From Conus ventricosus (Eukaryota > Mollusca > Gastropoda > Neogastropoda > Conidae): DNA of 64,000 nt. A program made the translations under genes and the position numbers. The notes beneath the pieces were generated by a model. That model was not told the origin of the DNA and did no database searches. It saw only the letters and a program-made list of their open reading frames with translations. Numbering within the stretch: position 1 is the first letter of the stretch; each line of letters starts with the position of its first letter. Positions 21,082 through 33,021 of the stretch are shown one piece after another. The stretch spans positions 141,318,614-141,382,613 of the forward strand of contig CM031595.1 in NCBI GenBank assembly GCA_018398815.1, written 5' to 3'.

Positions 21082-22063
21082 CTGAAAACATTGATGCATC
21101 CACTGTCAACATTTTCCCCCATAGTTACAGTTATAACAGCCATCCATCGTGAGTTCATAGTCACGAATCACTTGCCCACTCTTCTTTCATTGGTATGTAA
21201 TCATGTCATCTAAAATAACTTTTACTAGTTCTAGTGATTTGTAATCATCTCTGCCAACAATTTTTCCACAGTCATCAGTGTGTGTCAAAACTCTTTCCAT
21301 TGTCATCAGTATACATGTACTAACAGCTACCATAATCATGATATTTTTTAACAGCCTTTCCACTTATCAATCTTTAATCAACTTACTGAGACTATCAGTT
21401 TGCCTTCCTCTTTCCCCAATCAGGTGTTACATTAGGTAGCGGCAGCCAAGCCACAGCGCTGCAATCATCTTGCCTTTTCCACTGATTTTGCCGATTTTCT
21501 GTGCAGCCGTATGCATTTGTTTTTTAATGTTTTGCTATGAAAAATATGTCAAAATAAAGTTCAATCTTTCCTCTTTTCATCGAGTGTTGTTTTAAGTGTG
21601 AATGATTTGTGAAGAAATAAATATCTAAGAGAGAATGAGTGTGTGTTCAGCTCACTTTCGTTCCGTGTCCAGTGCCCGCGGCGATTCTGTGTCGAGTCGG
21701 TTTTGACACACTGCGCTTCCCTACCAAAGATTAAATGGTACGGACAACACTCACACATGTATCTGGTATCAAAATAAAGGGAATTAAATGCAGATTTTAA
21801 TGGTCTGGGGGAAAATCGAATGCTGGTCTAATGAAATCACAGGAAGAAGTTAAAGTCAGATGCATGCCGATTTTTGCGAATTTCGGACGGAAAAACCGAT
21901 AAAAAATGCATGTTTCATGGTATCGAATGAAGTACAAGCCGTACCCTTTCGAATGAGGTACAAGGTTAATGTATTCATGGCTTGTCCTAGTTAATTCAGC
22001 CAATCAAAACATGGGTCTTGTGAACCACATTCCTTCCCGGCACATGTTGATTCAACACGAAAG

Positions 22064-22124
22064 ATGGAGCGCGCCGACTCAAACTTCGCACAGCAAAATC
22101 TGGAGATTTTCCGCAAGGAACTCG
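22064..22124 (+). CDS. Transposon gene, exon 1 (unknown protein)
   Basis: ATG in context AAGATGG begins MERADSNFAQQNLEIFRKEL, 20 codons plus one base, ending at a strong donor (G|GTAAGA). The split codon joins exon 2 to give Asp. The segment is predicted helical and has no recognised motif. Support rests on the good start context and the exact phase match with exon 2 across a 1.6 kb intron. Confidence 0.6.
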
Positions 22125-22922
22125 GTAAGAATTGTCCATTATAACACTTATGTATGATTTAAGTGTATCTCTCACAATTTATTCCGTATTTTTCTTTAGA
22201 TCAATAGTTATTTGCATAAAAACAGGCCACTTTGAGAATGTTAGCCGCGATCATTTCGAGTACTACCGGAAGAACTGTATTGATGACTTGTTTTAACAAA
22301 TACCATCGATAAATGCCTTATCCAGCACATATATCTTTAGTAATCGAGAAGTTTATGGTTTTTTCTTTCTAGCGTATTTTTTTTTATATAGGATTGTTGT
22401 GTTTTCGGTCCGTAAAACAACAAAATAGTAGCCGATCGAGTGATGCCAAGGGGAGTAACTCAATTATTGACATTCACTGACTCGAACGATCAGCTGCAAT
22501 GAAGTCGGGAGTTTGATCGAAAGTAGACCCAGACCTATTTCTGGATTAATTGTTACGGTTCCAATTCATATAATTCGATTGATGTTAGACCCATTGTTCA
22601 ACTATTTTTTGGTTAGCCCTTGCTTGGACAGTTAATACTGACTTCCAACTATTTCAAATTCAAGCCTCTGCACAAGCAGTGACACTGAAGTGAAAGAACT
22701 AAACAGTACAATTTGTGTATTTAACTATGAGTTTATCACTTTCATATTCTTTTCGCGCCTCTAGCTGTACAATTATAGTTCTTCTCTGTCTATAAGTCTT
22801 TTAAATTATTATCAGTCTTTACGATATCATGAATATGAATTTGCTAGTGGGCTGGAAAAGGGAAATGCATTCCTTAAGTTCCTAAGGAAATTTGGGATGA
22901 TTATCAATCATTTAATAAAATT

Positions 22923-22964
<42 letters not shown>

Positions 22965-23528
22965 GTGTGAATTTTTTAAATTTTTTTTTTCTTAATGACT
23001 TGTGAGTTGATTTTAACGTGGTGACAGCCCTGATGTGGCCCTTTGCGGTCGGCTGGGCTATAAGCAACATTATCTTATCTTACACACACACACACACATA
23101 TTCAGCACAGGCGTCTACAAATGCACACACTGTTTTTGTGTGTATGTCAAATGTACCTTATTTTGTCAAGTTCACATACTAGCAAAAACACACGTAGACC
23201 TTAGTGACAAACAATCATGCAAGCAACAATTCACGGAATTGAAGTTTTTGAACAAATGCAGTCTTTTGGGTGGGGCAGGAAAGGGGGGGTGTAATTTTTT
23301 GTTTGTCAGGTGTGCGCATTAACTAATGTTTGTAAACTGTACCCGTTTGTTTTTCTCTGCGTGTGCGTCTGAGAGAGAGAGAGGGGTGTATACATCCAGT
23401 ATAACCAGCATCAGATAGTACACATTTAAACAAAAAAAATTTAACAAAATATCAATGAATAGACAACCAGAAACAAGACATACCGATGTATAATAAAGTT
23501 TATGAAAGAAAATGTAGATAAATGCAGA

Positions 23529-23578
<50 letters not shown>

Positions 23579-23749
23579 TGACAGGAAACACTGCATAATC
23601 AAGAAAACATCCAAGTATACAGCTAAAATTATGTCATGATTAATGTATAACCACACACATGGTGTAGATATCCATACACTCGCATGTTTCAATCGTTCAA
23701 ACAGTTGTTATAATAGCTTTTTGTGTGTGTGTATGCTACATTTTAACAG
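22125..23749 (+). other. Intron of the transposon gene, with AC microsatellites
   Basis: AC repeats at about 22924-22962, 23082-23097 and 23529-23575. A short dispersed repeat (TTTGCGGTCGGCTGGGCTAT, 23040-23060) also occurs at 54980. No coding sequence supported. Confidence 0.55.
23020..23080 (+). repeat. Short dispersed repeat, copy 1 (SINE/LINE 3' tail type)
   Basis: ACAGCCCTGATGTGGCCCTT, TGCGGTCGGCTGGGCTATAA and GCAACATTATCTTATCTTA match 54966-55028 almost base for base. The (TTATC)-like end is typical of a retroposon 3' tail. Confidence 0.65.
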
Positions 23750-24423
23750 ATGATCCAGTGTTCGCGAGACTCCGCTCTGTTTTCCTTGCCTCTGGGAAAG
23801 GGCGTCGACCAGCACTTCCAGCAGTTCAACTGACAAATCGCTTGCTGATCCAGTTGCTCATCCAGAAGACTGATGGCACAAAGACCTTCGATGACACTGC
23901 AGCTTTTTTTCTGCGGCTTCTTCCAGAAGGAACTAGTGCTCCACTAGCAAGACTGCGTTATCTTCTTGTGTCGGCAGAAAAGAAGCAAGGCTTTGAAATT
24001 ATCATCATGTGATGAAAGGACTGCTTTCTTGACCGAGACTCTTGAAATTGACACTGAAAGTTTAGGGTCTTCGCTTCAAGGACTATGTCGACAGCAGCTG
24101 CTGGAAGGACATCCATCAACATCACACAGGCCACCAACATTCCAACTGTTGAGGGACCTTCACGCTTTCAAGAAACGAGACCCAGGTGCCACTTACAAAC
24201 ACATGACCCAGTGGTGGCTTCATCTCACTGGTATAGATATCCCAGAAAAAAACCTCATGAAAGAAATTGAGAAATTGCAAAAGAGAGTTGCCAAACTCCA
24301 ACCAAATGCTACACGCAACCCCAAAGTAAGGAAGGATTTGGAGGATTTCCTGGCATCCAATGCTTTTTCAACAAATACTGAGTCTCCTCACCAGAGCAGC
24401 TGGCCACTCACTTGTTTCTGACA
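23750..24423 (+). pseudogene. Transposon gene, exon 2 (unknown protein), one frame break
   Basis: The acceptor TTTTAACAG follows a T/G-rich tract. Exon 2 continues DPVFARLRSVFLASGKGRRP, ALPAVQLTNRLLIQLLIQKT and FFLRLLPEGTSAPLARLRYL up to a stop at 24010-24012. The next frame is open across the same point and runs CDERTAFLTETLEIDTESLG, LLRDLHAFKKRDPGATYKHM, TQWWLHLTGIDIPEKNLMKE and IEKLQKRVAKLQ to a stop at 24421. A single indel between about 23966 and 24010 (an AAAAGAA run lies there) would restore one protein of about 240 residues with exon 1. It is Leu/Arg-rich and helical, with a coiled coil near the end. I recognise no transposase catalytic triad or zinc finger. Confidence 0.6.
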
Positions 24424-25349
24424 GTTTTTGTGCTAATCCTGGAGAAACTGATTCATCACCTGCCGCATCATCCATCTTACATTTCTCCTGGTGCTACACC
24501 AGCTTCAAGATTCTGCTGCTAGAAAGAAATGTGAAAATGACTTTTATTTGTTTTAAAATATGAGTGCAACAACCAACATCAATGTTCAGTAAGGCTCTAG
24601 TGTGTATTTTTTCTATTTTTCTGAAAATTGTTGTTAATTTAATTCATATATTACTAATTATATCAAATGAAAAACAACAATTGTGACTTTTTCCACAAGC
24701 AAAATGCATTTCTCACACTGTGGCAAAGTTTCATACTGATATCTATTGGGGTTCAGAAGTTATTGAGGACTATGTTCTAAAAGTTAGCAAAATGTCCGTC
24801 GCAGCCCATTTTGCATGATTAAGCAAATTAGAGGTCCTTAAAAGCAAACAAAATATTTGATTAGCATCCTGAAAAAAATTGGGCTTTATCTATATGTTTA
24901 GTAGACAAGATATGTATAGTTTTCAAAGGATATAACTTCCATTTCTGAAAATTATTTGTCCTTGAATTTGACACATTGTGCATTTTTGCTCTCGTTCAAA
25001 CTGCATGAAAAGCAGTTTTTGACGTATCATATCTCTGTTCATACATGCAGTGGTTCACTCATATTTGGTTTTCTATTACAATACAGTACTTTAAGTCCAC
25101 AAACAAAAGTTAAGTTGATTCTGTTAGGTATTTGTCATGATAGGGCCTGTCAAAGTAGGCCTTCCGAACAAAATTGGCTGTGACGGAAATTCGGCAAATC
25201 TTTAACGGATCATAGCTCGGGAACAAATAAGCTAGAGCAATGATTTTTTTTCCAGTATGCTAGTTTTAAACATATCTTGATGGTGGTTTAATTATTTTTT
25301 CAATATATCTGAAAGAAAATTTTGGCTGCCGCTACCTAGTTACATGTGT

Positions 25350-25620
25350 CAAATCTAAACACACACACACACACATACACACACAAACCACATACCTGTA
25401 TGCCCATATATGTACACATACATGTGCACATGCATGAATGCAGGAGAATGCTCACATAAACCCATAGATGCACATGCACACTGTGCGCATGCACGCTCGC
25501 GCACGCACGCACACACACATGCATCCCTTACACTGGCACACACAGACACACATGGGCCTGTGCCCACCCTCCCATGCACACACAATTGTACACTCACCAC
25601 ACACACATACAATGATTATA
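25350..25620. repeat. AC-rich microsatellite cluster
   Basis: Interrupted AC/CA and GCAC runs next to the 3' end of the 3.9 kb transposon. Open frames here are simple-repeat artefacts. Confidence 0.8.
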
Positions 25621-25839
25621 ATAGGTAGGTACCCAAGGTATGACCTGCGTGTTGGACTTAAGGACAGCTTAGACATCTGGAAAGTCGCAGCCATGAGACA
25701 CTCTCCTTTACTTCTTTCATCTTAGTTATTAACTCATTTATCCATCAGCTTTAAATTGTCTGCAGTGTGGTATTGAAACTTAGCAGATATGGTGTAATGT
25801 ATAATTATACAGACCGGGCAACATCCCTTCTACTGTCAT

Positions 25840-27230
25840 CTGTAATACTGTCCGTCGACTATTCAACTATTCATCAACGCCTCCTCTTCCACTGGCAGTC
25901 TAATCTCACCCATGAATAACCTCTCCCACTGTCAGTCTGTAATACCATATATGCTGACACCTCTTCCATCATTAGCCTGTATTCCCATCTGTCAACACCT
26001 CTTCCATCATTAGCCTGTATTCCCATCTGTCAACACCTCTTCCATCATTAGCCTTTTATTCCTATCTGTCAACACCTCTTCCATCATTAGCCTGTATTCC
26101 CATCTGTCAACACCTCTTCCATCATTAGCCTGTATTCCATCTGTCAACACCTCTTCCATCCTTAGTCTGTATTCCCATCTGTCAAACACCTCTCCCACCA
26201 GCTGTAATCCCATCTGCAAACACCTTTTCCACTGTCTGTCTAATCTCACCTGTAAAACACCTCCCGCAGTCACTTTGTAATCCCATGTGTCCAAAACCTC
26301 TTCCACTGTCAGTCTGTAATCATGTCTGTGAACACCATTTCCACCGTCAGGCTACAATCCCATCTCTTGACACACTTCCATTGTACAGTTCATAATCTAA
26401 TCTATCAACACTACTACTTTAATAATAATAATAATAATCATAATAATGAATACTTATATAGCACCTACTCTCGGCTAGAGGCCAAGCTCTAAGCGCTTTA
26501 CAATCCACACTCGTTCACACAACAGGCTGCCTACCTGGGTAGTGCCGACTGAAGAGCTGCCAGCTGGCGCTTCATTCAGTCGTTTCCCGTGTCATCCAGT
26601 CAGTATCGTTCAATATCGAACGCTCATTTTACTTACTTCCTTCATTCTTTCCATTTCTCACGCAGGGTGCATGCTATGTGTAACGTGTCATCCATACCAA
26701 CGGCCAAACTGGCCTACTCTTCCGAAAGTTGGTGATGGGATTTTACGTGTGTGCAAGATGATGTGCGTGCGTTCACACACGGATCCTCGGTTTATAGTCT
26801 CATTCGAAGGACTGTATGGGAAATGGAGTCAGAACCAATGTTAACTCCGAGGGAAAAATCCCCCTGTACCGAAACGCCCCGGCGGAGGTTCGAACCCGCA
26901 ACCCCAGGATCACCAAGATTACGAGACTGGCGCTCTACCAACTGAGCTATTCCGGCTTTAGACACTGTTTATCCTCATCTGTCGACACTTCGTCCATCAC
27001 CAGTCTGTAATCCCATTTGTCAACATTTCTTCCACTGGATCACTATATCCCACTGGTCAAAACCTCTTCCATCATCAGTCTGTAATCCCATATAAGAACA
27101 TCTCTTCCACAAACAGTCTGTAATCCTACCTCTTCCACTGTCAGTCTGTTATCACATCTGTCAACACCTCTTCCATTATCAGTCTGCACTCCTATCTGTC
27201 TGCATCAATTCACTGCTGTCAGAATGTAAT
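25840..27230. repeat. Minisatellite of ~36-38 bp units, interrupted by a SINE
   Basis: Units of the form CCCATCTGTCAACACCTCTT, CCATCATTAGCCTGTATT are nearly identical at 25970-26180 and decay outward to 26400. The array resumes at 26957-27230 after a SINE and a few units follow the next SINE (27767-27860). A minus-strand open frame across it is just the repeat read as protein. Confidence 0.85.
26415..26956 (-). mobile_element. SINE family B with tail type 1, inserted in the minisatellite
   Basis: The tRNA-like head is at 26880-26956 (minus strand GCCGGAATAGCTCAGTTGGT, AGAGCGCCAGTC, B box GGTTCGAACC). The body follows, and the end reads GTAAAGCGCTTAGAGCTTGG then a TAT and (ATT)n tail (plus strand AATAATAATAATAAT, 26419 on). 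It splits the surrounding minisatellite. Confidence 0.87.
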
Positions 27231-27235
27231 TACAT

Positions 27236-27766
27236 CCAGAATAGCTCAGTTGGTAGAGCGCCGGAGTCATAATCTTGGTGATCCTGGATTGCTGGTTCTA
27301 ATCTCTGCCGGGCCGTTTCGGTACAGGGGGATTTTTCCCTCCGAGTTAATATTGGTTCTGACTCCATTTCCCAAAAGTCCTTCGAATGAGAGTATAAACC
27401 TAGGTTCCATGTGTGAATGCACGCATAACATCTTGCACACACGCAAAATCCCATCACCAACTTATGGAAGAGAAGGCCAGTTTGGCCGTTGGTATGGATG
27501 ACACGTTACACATAGCATGCACCCTGCGTAAGAAATGGGAAGAATGACCGAAGTAAGGAAATTGAGTGAACGATATTGAACGATGTTGACTGGATGACAC
27601 AGGAAACGACTGAATGAAATGCCAGCTGGCAGCTCTTCAGTTGGCACTACCCAGGTAGGCAGCCTGTTGTGTAAACGAGTGTGGATTGTAAAGCCCTTAG
27701 AGCTTGGTATCTAGGCGAGAATAGGCACTATATAAGTATTCATTATAATATAATAATATAATTATG
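27236..27766 (+). mobile_element. SINE family B with tail type 1, opposite orientation
   Basis: Head TCCAGAATAGCTCAGTTGGT AGAGCGCCGGAG at the left, the same body as 26415-26956, and ending AAGCCCTTAGAGCTTGGTAT with a TATAATAATA tail. It faces the first copy with 280 bases of minisatellite between them, making a large inverted repeat. Confidence 0.87.
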
Positions 27767-28039
27767 TCAACACCACCTATACAATCATTGCTCAGTGTCA
27801 GCTTTTTTGTTGTCAACATTCTTTTCTCTGTTATCAGGTAGTCGTCACATCTCTCAATATCCCTCCCATCATCAACTGAATCCATGTTGTTTCAATTCAT
27901 GTCCAACCAAAAATGGAGGTTACCACATAGCTGAAGACAACACACTTCTTTTAATGAAATCAAATATGACAATGTAAGCTCCCATTCTAAAACACAGACA
28001 CATCATAGCTTTCCTTCTTTTTTATTTCTTTTCATCTCA

Positions 28040-28300
28040 TCTTCAGTGCCTTCCAGTGGCATTACCCCCAAATGGCTTGTAAACAACCACACTCAGGTTT
28101 GTGTTGTTGCAGATCTAGCACCAGCAGACCAAAGGGAACACTCAACATCAAGTCATTATATGGCAACCCTTCAGAGAAGATACTGCACTGCTGCCGGCAG
28201 CAGTCACTTTGGTGGCGTTCAGTGGTGCCTGTTCTGATCCAACTTGTGCAGAACACCATCCACCAAAACCCTTATTGACGACAACAACTGCTTCATTACA
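28040..28300 (-). mobile_element. SINE family A fragment, diverged
   Basis: Shares CACTGCTGCCG, TTTGGTGGCGTTCAGTGG, GCCTGTTCTGATCCAAC and ACGACAACAACTGCTT with the full copies, in reverse orientation, with many substitutions. It represents the 3' half only. Confidence 0.7.
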
Positions 28301-28423
28301 GAAAGACCGTTTAAACTGATCTGGTGTTGAAGTGAGCATATCTAGGCTGACAGAAAAACAATGTTTAAGTCATAGCGTCTTCTTCAGGTTGACTTGAGAT
28401 AAGTCATAGCAGGCATTAGTGGG

Positions 28424-28830
28424 GGCCGGAATAGCTCAGTTGGTAGAGCGCCGGACTCGTGATCCTGGGGTTGCAGGTTCGAATTTCGGTATAGGGGGAT
28501 TTTTCCCTCGGAGTTAACATTGGTTCTGACTCCATTCCCCATACAGTCCTTCGAATGAGACTATAAACCGAGGTTCCGTGTGTGAACGCACGCACAACAT
28601 CTTGCACACACGTAAAATCCCATCACCAACTTTCGGAAGAGAAGGCCAGTTTGGCCGTTGGTATGGATGACACGCTACACATAGCACGCACCTTCCCCGA
28701 AGATGGAGTATGGCTGCCTTAATGGCGGGATAAAAAACGGTCATACACACAAAACTCCACTGCCTGTCTATACAGGCAGTGTCCGCAGGAGTATCAGCCT
28801 GCGTACGCAGAAGAAGAAGAAGAAGCAGGC
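28424..28830 (+). mobile_element. SINE family B with tail type 2
   Basis: Head GGCCGGAATAGCTCAGTTGG and the first ~250 bases match the tail-1 copies. After CACATAGCACGCACC the sequence switches to a different end: GAAGATGGAGTATGGCTGCC, CACTGCCTGTCTATACAGGC and the palindrome CTGCGTACGCAG followed by (AAG)n. The copy at 53674-54064 has the same end. Confidence 0.88.
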
Positions 28831-29269
28831 ATTAGTGAATTTTATTCAGAGCACATGTTGAGTGCAGGAGTAGTACAGCGCCTGGAATTTGTCTGAAAAG
28901 CAGGCAGTATGGAAAACTTAAGAGAAAGAAGGTAACAGGAGTGGAACAGATAGGAGTGTACAAGGACCCTCCTTTTCTCCCTCTCACACTGCCAACACCT
29001 GTTTCCTTCTCTCCCTGAGCTTTCCACATTATCTGCTATTAAGACCTATCCCACTCCCAGACTACACCACTTCAGAACACATCATGTTCTCAGCCTTGCA
29101 TAAAATTAAGCCAAAGATCTGGTCTGTGATCATCAAATCTATGTACAGAATTCACCACCATGGATCAGCACTGTCTGCACACTCTGCTGAAACAAGAGTC
29201 ATTTAATAATTTCTTCCCGTCTTTCAAGTCACCATAACTTCCACATCACATCACCACTTTTTCCACAGT

Positions 29270-29840
29270 TTCTAAGTTGCCGAGTCAACATGAGTGTGTG
29301 TCGTCCAGTGGAAGGTGGTGCCACTGTGTCGATCCTATGGTAAGTCCCAAGGTACCTGCAAATGCAGAGGACTTTTGACGGACTCACCACAGGCATGGAC
29401 AAGACTAGGGAATTGACACTGATGTCACCATGACAGCAGGACAAGAAGGGCCACAGAATCCAAACTATTTTTTAAAAAATAATGACAGACAGAAACAAGG
29501 CTGTTGAAAGTGATAGTATGGATTTCCTTTCTAGTTAGACACCAGATCACATGACTACACTCTACACTCCTTGATGATGATCTCCCAGTGTCAACCAGGC
29601 CCGACAGAGACACATGCTCACAGTGTCCAAGATATCTATACATCAAGTGAATGAAACTTGACTGACTGATTCCATTCCTCCCATCTGAGCCAATATCATA
29701 AAGAACACTGAAGTCTGGGTAGGACCAAGCGTCAGCTTATGTTGAAAATTCCCAGAAATAAATGCCACTGATGGGAACTGAACCCGCAACCTCTCAGCCC
29801 ATAGGTGTGCAATGCTAACCACTATGCCACAGAGGCTGGG
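29270..29840 (-). mobile_element. SINE family A fragment, diverged, with head
   Basis: Reverse-oriented copy including a decayed tRNA-like head (29770-29838; GCCTCTGTGGCATAGTGGTT on the minus strand, B box GGTTCAGTTCCC) and parts of the body (GGCCCGACAGAGACACATGC). It lacks the 3' third. Confidence 0.7.
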
Positions 29841-29905
29841 TCCAAATCATCATCAACCCTTACTTTAAAAAAAACACACAAAAAAACAACAACAAAAACC
29901 CTTAC

Positions 29906-30041
29906 TTTTCACCAAACTGTCGAATTTCCCACAGTTCAAGTTCTTCCTCAGGAATCCAGCTCTCTGTAACGCTTGGCTCTGTTTGTCGTGGAGACTCCAC
30001 TCGTTTCCTTTCACGTAGACCACTGCGCTGGGGGTGTACTT
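29906..30041 (-). CDS. BPTF: BPTF exon 11: ESWIPEEELELWEIR motif
   Basis: Two AGs lie at the acceptor (GTTGTAGAG). Only the second gives the frame that joins exon 10 as PK-EVHPQRSGLRERKRVESP. The exon goes on RQTEPSVTESWIPEEELELW and EIRQFGEK, matching vertebrate ETWVAEEELELWEIRAFAER. The other frame is also open, which makes the exon easy to mistranslate. The donor is GTAAGG at 29905 with two bases left over. Length 136 fits phase 1 in and phase 2 out. Confidence 0.92.
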
Positions 30042-33021
30042 CTCTACAACAGCAATAACACACATAGTGACATACATTCAATTTTTTTTTAATGCATTCG
30101 TCCAGCTACAGTTACTTTAGATTCTGTTAAATTAAAACTTTAAATACTCAACTCCAACTCTGCTCCTGAAAGTAGAGACAAAGCTGTCAAGATTCACTAC
30201 AAAGCAATCTGATCCCCATTGATATTTCATCTTTAAACAATCTGTTTCTTGTTTTAGTTTCATAATAAAAAAAATCTGGATTTATCATTCCAGTCTGGGC
30301 AAACCATTAAGCTATTTTCATAACTGATCTCTGTTCATTAAAAACATAAAGATGCTTTGTCTGTGATCTCCATTCGTTAACAACATAAAATCCAACTGTG
30401 ACAAAAGACCATAATGGTGGACTGCAGAAGATACAAAATTGCTTTAAATGTTATCATTTTGCAGGATAAGGCTCACAGTCAAACAACTATCAACAAATTC
30501 AAAATGGCCTTCTACTTTAGATTTTAATTAATATTTTTGCTTGACTATTTATACTTCATAATGAATAAAGTTACAGTCAGCAACAGCACAACTACAACCC
30601 AGATAAAAGGTCATGCAAAACAACATAATAATAAAACTGATAGGCAAGATGATGATGTTATTCAAAACACTCTCCACTCCAGATGATGCTATTACTTGAC
30701 ACAAATGATATTATTACACTGATAGAACTGATCCTAGGTGATGAAACTTTTCAAACACTGGAATATATTACATCAAAATTACACCAAGTAATCTGAAACT
30801 CCAGATATTATCGGATGTTAAGGTACATTATTTTGCAGTCTTTGTTTTGAATGTTGGTTTAACTTTAAAGATATTACATTCAAGATAACAACTTAATAAT
30901 CATACATTCACTTGTTACATTTCACACAAACTCTTCATCAGACACCAAATCATCAAAATATGTTCATCCACCCGAGATGATATCATCATTCTAGACCCTC
31001 CATATACAATGACTTCCCAGTACCGTGATAGTACACAATGAAAAATCAAGAAACTAGTTTATAGCCAGCTGATAACATTGATGACATATCTGGATGAATA
31101 AATTACATGGACAACAGATGACAGCATTATAAACACTCTGACTGCTTGAAGTATTACTACTCCAGCACCACTAAATTGACACACTGTGGATAACGATGAT
31201 ATTCAAAATGCCCTAAATCATACACAGATGCATTGATTCATGATTTTATTCGTTTACTTCCTATGAACGATAATCAACCAATACTGTGATGCAGGCCTGA
31301 GTGATAAACCACGGTAGCTGTTCCCCAATGCCGTACCCCCCAACTGATACTCCTCCATCCACCCCTGTTCCTCTTCCTCCCTTCCACTATGTATCCTTCC
31401 CCTCCCCTTCCTTCCTCCCTCCTGTCTCTCTCCCCTCCCACCATGTCTCTTCCTTTCCCTCAGACCTACTTGGAATCATACATCACATAACATCACTAAT
31501 ATAGTCACATTATCATATTATGTCACATTAAAGATGTAATTAAAGTAACTGTCTGATACACAATGATAAATGATTCGTTCTTGATATGCCACATATGCTA
31601 ATGAGTAACCATGCCCATTCTCAAGATCAGCCATGACCTGTGGACTAGTATCTACCCTCCTCCCCCACCCTCTTCCCCCTGTACCCCTTCTTCACTTTCA
31701 CCCCCCCCCCCCCCCCCCCCTTAAACTCTCCCCCTTCCATTCCCCAGTCTCCTTTTCCTCCCCTTTCCCCACCCCTCATGCCACTCCCTGTCCCCCTCCT
31801 CCCCTTCCCCCATCGTCTGTACCACTCATCCCTTTCTCACCATCCCTTCCCTCCGCCTCCCCCTCCCATGTCCTCCCCCTTCATGTCTCTTGCACCCTTC
31901 CCTCTTGATCCCCCATTCCCTCTCTCCCTACCCTTGCTACCCTCCTCCTTTACTGTTCCAGACCCCTCCCCCCCTTTTCCTAACCCGTCTTCTCTTCCTA
32001 AGAGCAAGACCAACTTTGAATCCTGACATGGGTTTGCTTAACTCTACAGTTGTACTTTTCTGTCACATTAAAAATGCAACTAATGTGACTGTGTAGCACA
32101 AAAGTGTTTCAATCTTGATCTATCCAGCATGCCAGTGACTGGCCTGGCCAACTTTGGAGAAAATCAAACAAAAATTGTGCATTTGTACATGGAGATGCCA
32201 CACAAAGACAGGACTAACACATACACATACACACGCAGAATGCACTTTATACCACAGATGTAGCTTCAACAAGAGAATGATTGATATAGACTACAAAATG
32301 ATCAACTATGCTGTCATGATCAAGTTCAATTCTGCATCCAAAACCGTTACATGCCTCCTTTCTTCTTGAGATGGGCTACTTTTCATTCAACTGGAAATGA
32401 AGTGGTAACCTGCCACCTTTTCTTTATGATATAGGCTACTTTTTATTCAGTTGGAAATTAACTGGCACAAATCAGCCTCATCAGATGTACAACATACTAC
32501 ACTGTAGGTGTAATCAAGTCCAAACCAATATCATCAATCAGCTCCAAGAAAGTTGCTTTGAATTATTTTTTCTCACAGATGTCAGCAGATACTGTAACTG
32601 ATGTTCACAAGATGAACCAATAACATATGATTAAAAAAAGATCAGCTATGATTTAACAATGAATGGAACAATGATACAGCTGAATGAAAAGAGCAAATAC
32701 TATGCTTTACAATAAAGACTCAACAGCATGCTGTACACCCATGAGATTAAGTCAACATGATTATCAAACTTTCATATGAACATGAACAGCTTGATTACTA
32801 AGAATGAAAATGTAGGAATAGCATGATTCTAGGAAGAAAAATGGGTCAATAGCGAGATTTTGTCACCCAAACTTTCACTTGTAATGATAACATTATTAAA
32901 AGTTCCTGGGAAAAAAATACTGCATCATCATTCAAAGTGCCCAATGAAATTAACTCAAACCATGATAAGCACATTGGAAAAAACTTACAGTCACATATAT
33001 GTTAACGTGAAGTGCACTCAC
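30042..33021. other. Intron 10, with pyrimidine-rich tracts
   Basis: Three kilobases without a gene. It contains two C/T-rich tracts (31330-31470 and 31650-32000, the latter with a C run at 31700-31720), an AC cluster at 32215-32240, and a short tandem duplication at 32360-32465 (GGCTACTTTTCATTCAACTG twice). The pyrimidine bias also makes long spurious open frames rich in Pro/Ser. Confidence 0.6.

Larger units (their letters stand above)
21433..25338 (+). mobile_element. Unclassified 3.9 kb DNA transposon carrying a spliced gene
   Basis: Both ends read TAGGTAGCGGCAGCCAA as a 17-bp perfect inverted repeat (21433-21449 and 25322-25338). They are flanked by exact 7-bp direct repeats GTTACAT (21426-21432 and 25339-25345). 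Inside, a plus-strand gene has two exons (22064-22124 and 23750 onward) with good splice sites. The 3' third is non-coding and AT-rich. I cannot place it in a superfamily: the duplication length fits few families and the protein is not one I recognise. It lies in intron 11, 350 bases from exon 12 and antisense to BPTF. Confidence 0.82.

Noticed and set aside
25970..26180. CRISPR-like regular repeats
   Set aside because: Units are contiguous tandem repeats with no unique spacers, in a eukaryotic intron.
26010..26306. Repeat-protein-like open frame with a MMEEVLTDG motif
   Set aside because: It is the minisatellite read in one frame; units vary in length and break the frame outside the array.
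31301..32096. Proline-rich open frames in intron 10
   Set aside because: They are translations of C/T-rich low-complexity DNA with a C run and no splice or start context.
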